Origin: Propionibacteriaceae bacterium
GTDB lineage: Bacteria; Actinomycetota; Actinomycetes; Propionibacteriales; Propionibacteriaceae
Reading direction: 5' to 3'
Assembly (NCBI GenBank): GCA_031272685.1
Contig: JAISTI010000078.1
Coordinates: 1-5,709 of the forward strand
DNA length: 5,709 bases
This document shows, one piece after another, positions 5,601-5,709 of this stretch (position 1 is the first letter of the stretch; each line of letters begins with the position of its first letter). The position numbers and the translations under genes were made by a program. The notes beneath the pieces are model-generated. The model was not told the origin of the DNA. It saw nothing but the letters and a program-made list of their open reading frames with translations, and did not search any database.

Positions 5601-5709
5601 CTGCGACTACGTGTACCGGGTGGGCATGGATGACTACTACAACGGCGTGCACCCGTCCACCCACGTCTCGCTGGGCAACATCATCACCAACACCGTGACC
5701 GCCACCGGC
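2560..5709 (+). CDS. Giant secreted surface protein with tandem DUF11/TIGR01451 (DUF7507-like) repeats, partial
   Basis: The frame is open for 1050 codons from the ATG at 2560 to the right edge without a stop, so the C-terminus is missing. Residues 1-45 are a signal peptide: a basic N-region with seven Arg, a hydrophobic core at about 21-38 and a cleavage region at AQAA (42-45). One divergent domain follows (46-171), then repeats of 121-139 residues starting near 172, 301, 440, 563, 684, 813 and 943, the last cut by the window. Each repeat opens with a V-x-K-(T/S) strand, then a GQQVTYTVKV-type strand, an N-(T/N/D)-G-N turn, an acidic residue, a Cys pair and a closing N-x-V-x-A-x-G strand. 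This is the layout of the DUF11/TIGR01451 family of Ig-like surface repeats in Gram-positive bacteria. The expected role is a long stalk or adhesin at the cell surface; ligand unknown. A sortase motif may lie beyond the window. The product starts 113 bases after the small anchored protein and may be coexpressed with it. Export and repeat class are confident; function is inferred. Confidence 0.93.
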   Translation, partial: MRRARTQGTGRTLRQRLGRGLAFLLAVAIAAPAASLWAPQAAQAATYPELTISVVASSTTLPPAGQPLTFTFTVKNAGQATVSDIQVFHFGFVDAPQPSGCATTLEPAYVDPVTSAVTPTSFTCQATWIVTAAAAAAGSISSLARVSATVNGANVTIDAPGSSITVLPKEPVVSLDVAKTASPQTVTYAGQQVTYTVKVTNNGNVTMTGLTLEDETDGTGTMAPRSTSGCNASFASSLAPGASKTCYYVYTVAESDLDEAHVIHNAATVTGHYNGGEAPITTSSTGRANVAASPPINRQPQLQVTKTANSINAYGDYFVFNITVKNTGNVTLEQVVMEELGLKVKSTGAPRTLVDASDPTCSGKFPSDTSHPENMLTLVPGASASCKYTYKPTLQEMMAGGGVLVNNVYAHGRYERGPAGYTFVEDYDSVEVTVPAVQPKLKVTKTVTPSNVTYLGQQVNYTVKVQNNGNVDVSNIAFDDVFTGLGTLQDKAGANKCSDMPASLTVGQIYTCYYTYFVTQADLDNSRKYFDNTATATGDSYGVPAEGTSTARVTVNKSTACDMRVAKTLTSNPSGAEITVGDAMEWTITVENKGGATIENISLTEQFGGTGQLQPGTPACPTDPFTLMPGEKMTCKVRYTVTEADAESGVITNYIRATSGNGTCSGSGGGTFGGGTGIAQPRPGLAIYKTATPSTGDKAGRVINYEVRVVNTGNVPVNDVTVADSFYPQEGFTLPNDTDPAVPCQWSGVNLAKGESKTCTYTYTLTDQDIEQGTHKIYNTVQAHGTWVKESGNQAVSSLPVTRIVTVESANPALEVTKTADWFGKISGWDLAANQPVTFTIKVKNTGSVTLTSVKLTDVWTGNLTGSSLEPGLENSCTDLFPKGSLAPDEEVTCTMRYRVNIADLTNHDYTATNTVTASTEYKTIPVSDTASVEVPFPARNPHLTVEKSASRATVSWAGQEIVYSILVVNDGNLPLSNVTIDDQLSGAMGSLQDGETSCSSVFPANLEPNASLACDYVYRVGMDDYYNGVHPSTHVSLGNIITNTVTATG
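2695..3072 (+). other. Divergent N-terminal Ig-like domain (domain 1) with poly-Ala tract
   Basis: Residues 46-171 keep the strand outline of the later repeats (PLTFTFTVKNAGQATVSDI at 67-85; ARVSATVNG at 144-152) and a Cys pair, C101 and C124. The opening Lys is replaced by Val54, the central acidic position by His89, and the closing Asn is absent from 144-147. A run of six Ala at 132-137 is encoded by (GCC)5GCG at 2953-2970. As the membrane-distal tip of a stalk, this domain is a candidate for the functional head. That role is inferred from its position only. Confidence 0.65.
3073..5709 (+). repeat. Seven tandem DUF11-type protein repeats (last one incomplete)
   Basis: Repeat boundaries by residue (DNA): 172-300 (3073-3459), 301-439 (3460-3876), 440-562 (3877-4245), 563-683 (4246-4608), 684-812 (4609-4995), 813-942 (4996-5385), 943-1050+ (5386-5709). 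Conserved Lys: 179, 306, 445, 567, 689, 818, 948. Central acidic residue: D214, E339, D480, E605, D724, D858, D983. Closing Asn: 265, 406, 532, 653, 779, 914, 1044. Cys pairs: 230/246, 361/386, 497/512, 620/635, 744/759, 877/894, 999/1015. The repeats are old and diverged, not recent DNA copies. The closest pair seems to be the first and third, which share V-T-Y-x-G-Q-Q-V followed by YTVKV and NNGNV. Confidence 0.85.
4246..4608 (+). other. Atypical repeat (domain 5) with extra Cys pair and Gly-rich tail
   Basis: Residues 563-683 have the usual trio (K567, E605, N653) and Cys pair (620/635). In addition, C561 lies just before the domain and C664 just after its last core strand. They are the only two Cys in the window's protein that fall outside the one-pair-per-domain pattern. 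The normal closing T-x-R-V-x-V strand is replaced by a Gly-rich stretch (GTCSGSGGGTFGGGTG, 662-677). It may be a hinge or a locally stapled domain. Confidence 0.6.

Overview
This is a high-GC window whose gene order and protein sequences point to an Actinomycetota (actinobacterial) chromosome. The left edge carries the last codons of a probable NAD kinase gene, followed at once by recN. That nadK-recN pair is a standard actinobacterial arrangement. I cannot name a genus from the sequence.

Layout, all genes on the + strand: (1) 1-54, the 3' end of a probable nadK; (2) 62-1765, recN, the SMC-like DNA repair ATPase, with a ribosome binding site that overlaps the nadK stop; (3) 1766-2026, a non-coding gap containing an AT-rich patch (22 G/C in 60 bases at 1861-1920); (4) 2027-2446, a 139-residue membrane-anchored protein with one exported FxLYD-like beta domain; (5) 2447-2559, a short gap with two perfect GC-rich hairpins; (6) 2560 to the right edge, an unbroken reading frame of 1050 codons with no stop in the window. 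It encodes a signal peptide, one divergent N-terminal domain and at least seven tandem DUF11/TIGR01451-type (DUF7507-like) Ig-like repeats. This large gene fills more than half of the window. It is easily missed because it has no stop here, and a long antisense open frame (1762-3792) covers its first part.

Reading: a conserved housekeeping block (nadK-recN) gives way after recN to a cell-surface module, a small anchored exported protein followed by a giant repeat 'stalk' protein. The stalk protein is probably wall-anchored or a fibre component, but the C-terminus that would show this lies outside the window. The most notable signal is within the repeats. Each of the seven has a Lys / acidic / Asn trio in equivalent positions, the pattern expected for Ig-like adhesin domains with self-formed isopeptide bonds, plus a separate Cys pair that could form a disulfide. 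The first domain lacks all three residues of the trio yet keeps its Cys pair. If the bonds form, the protein would be a doubly cross-linked rod. This is inference from residue patterns; no structure or database search was possible.
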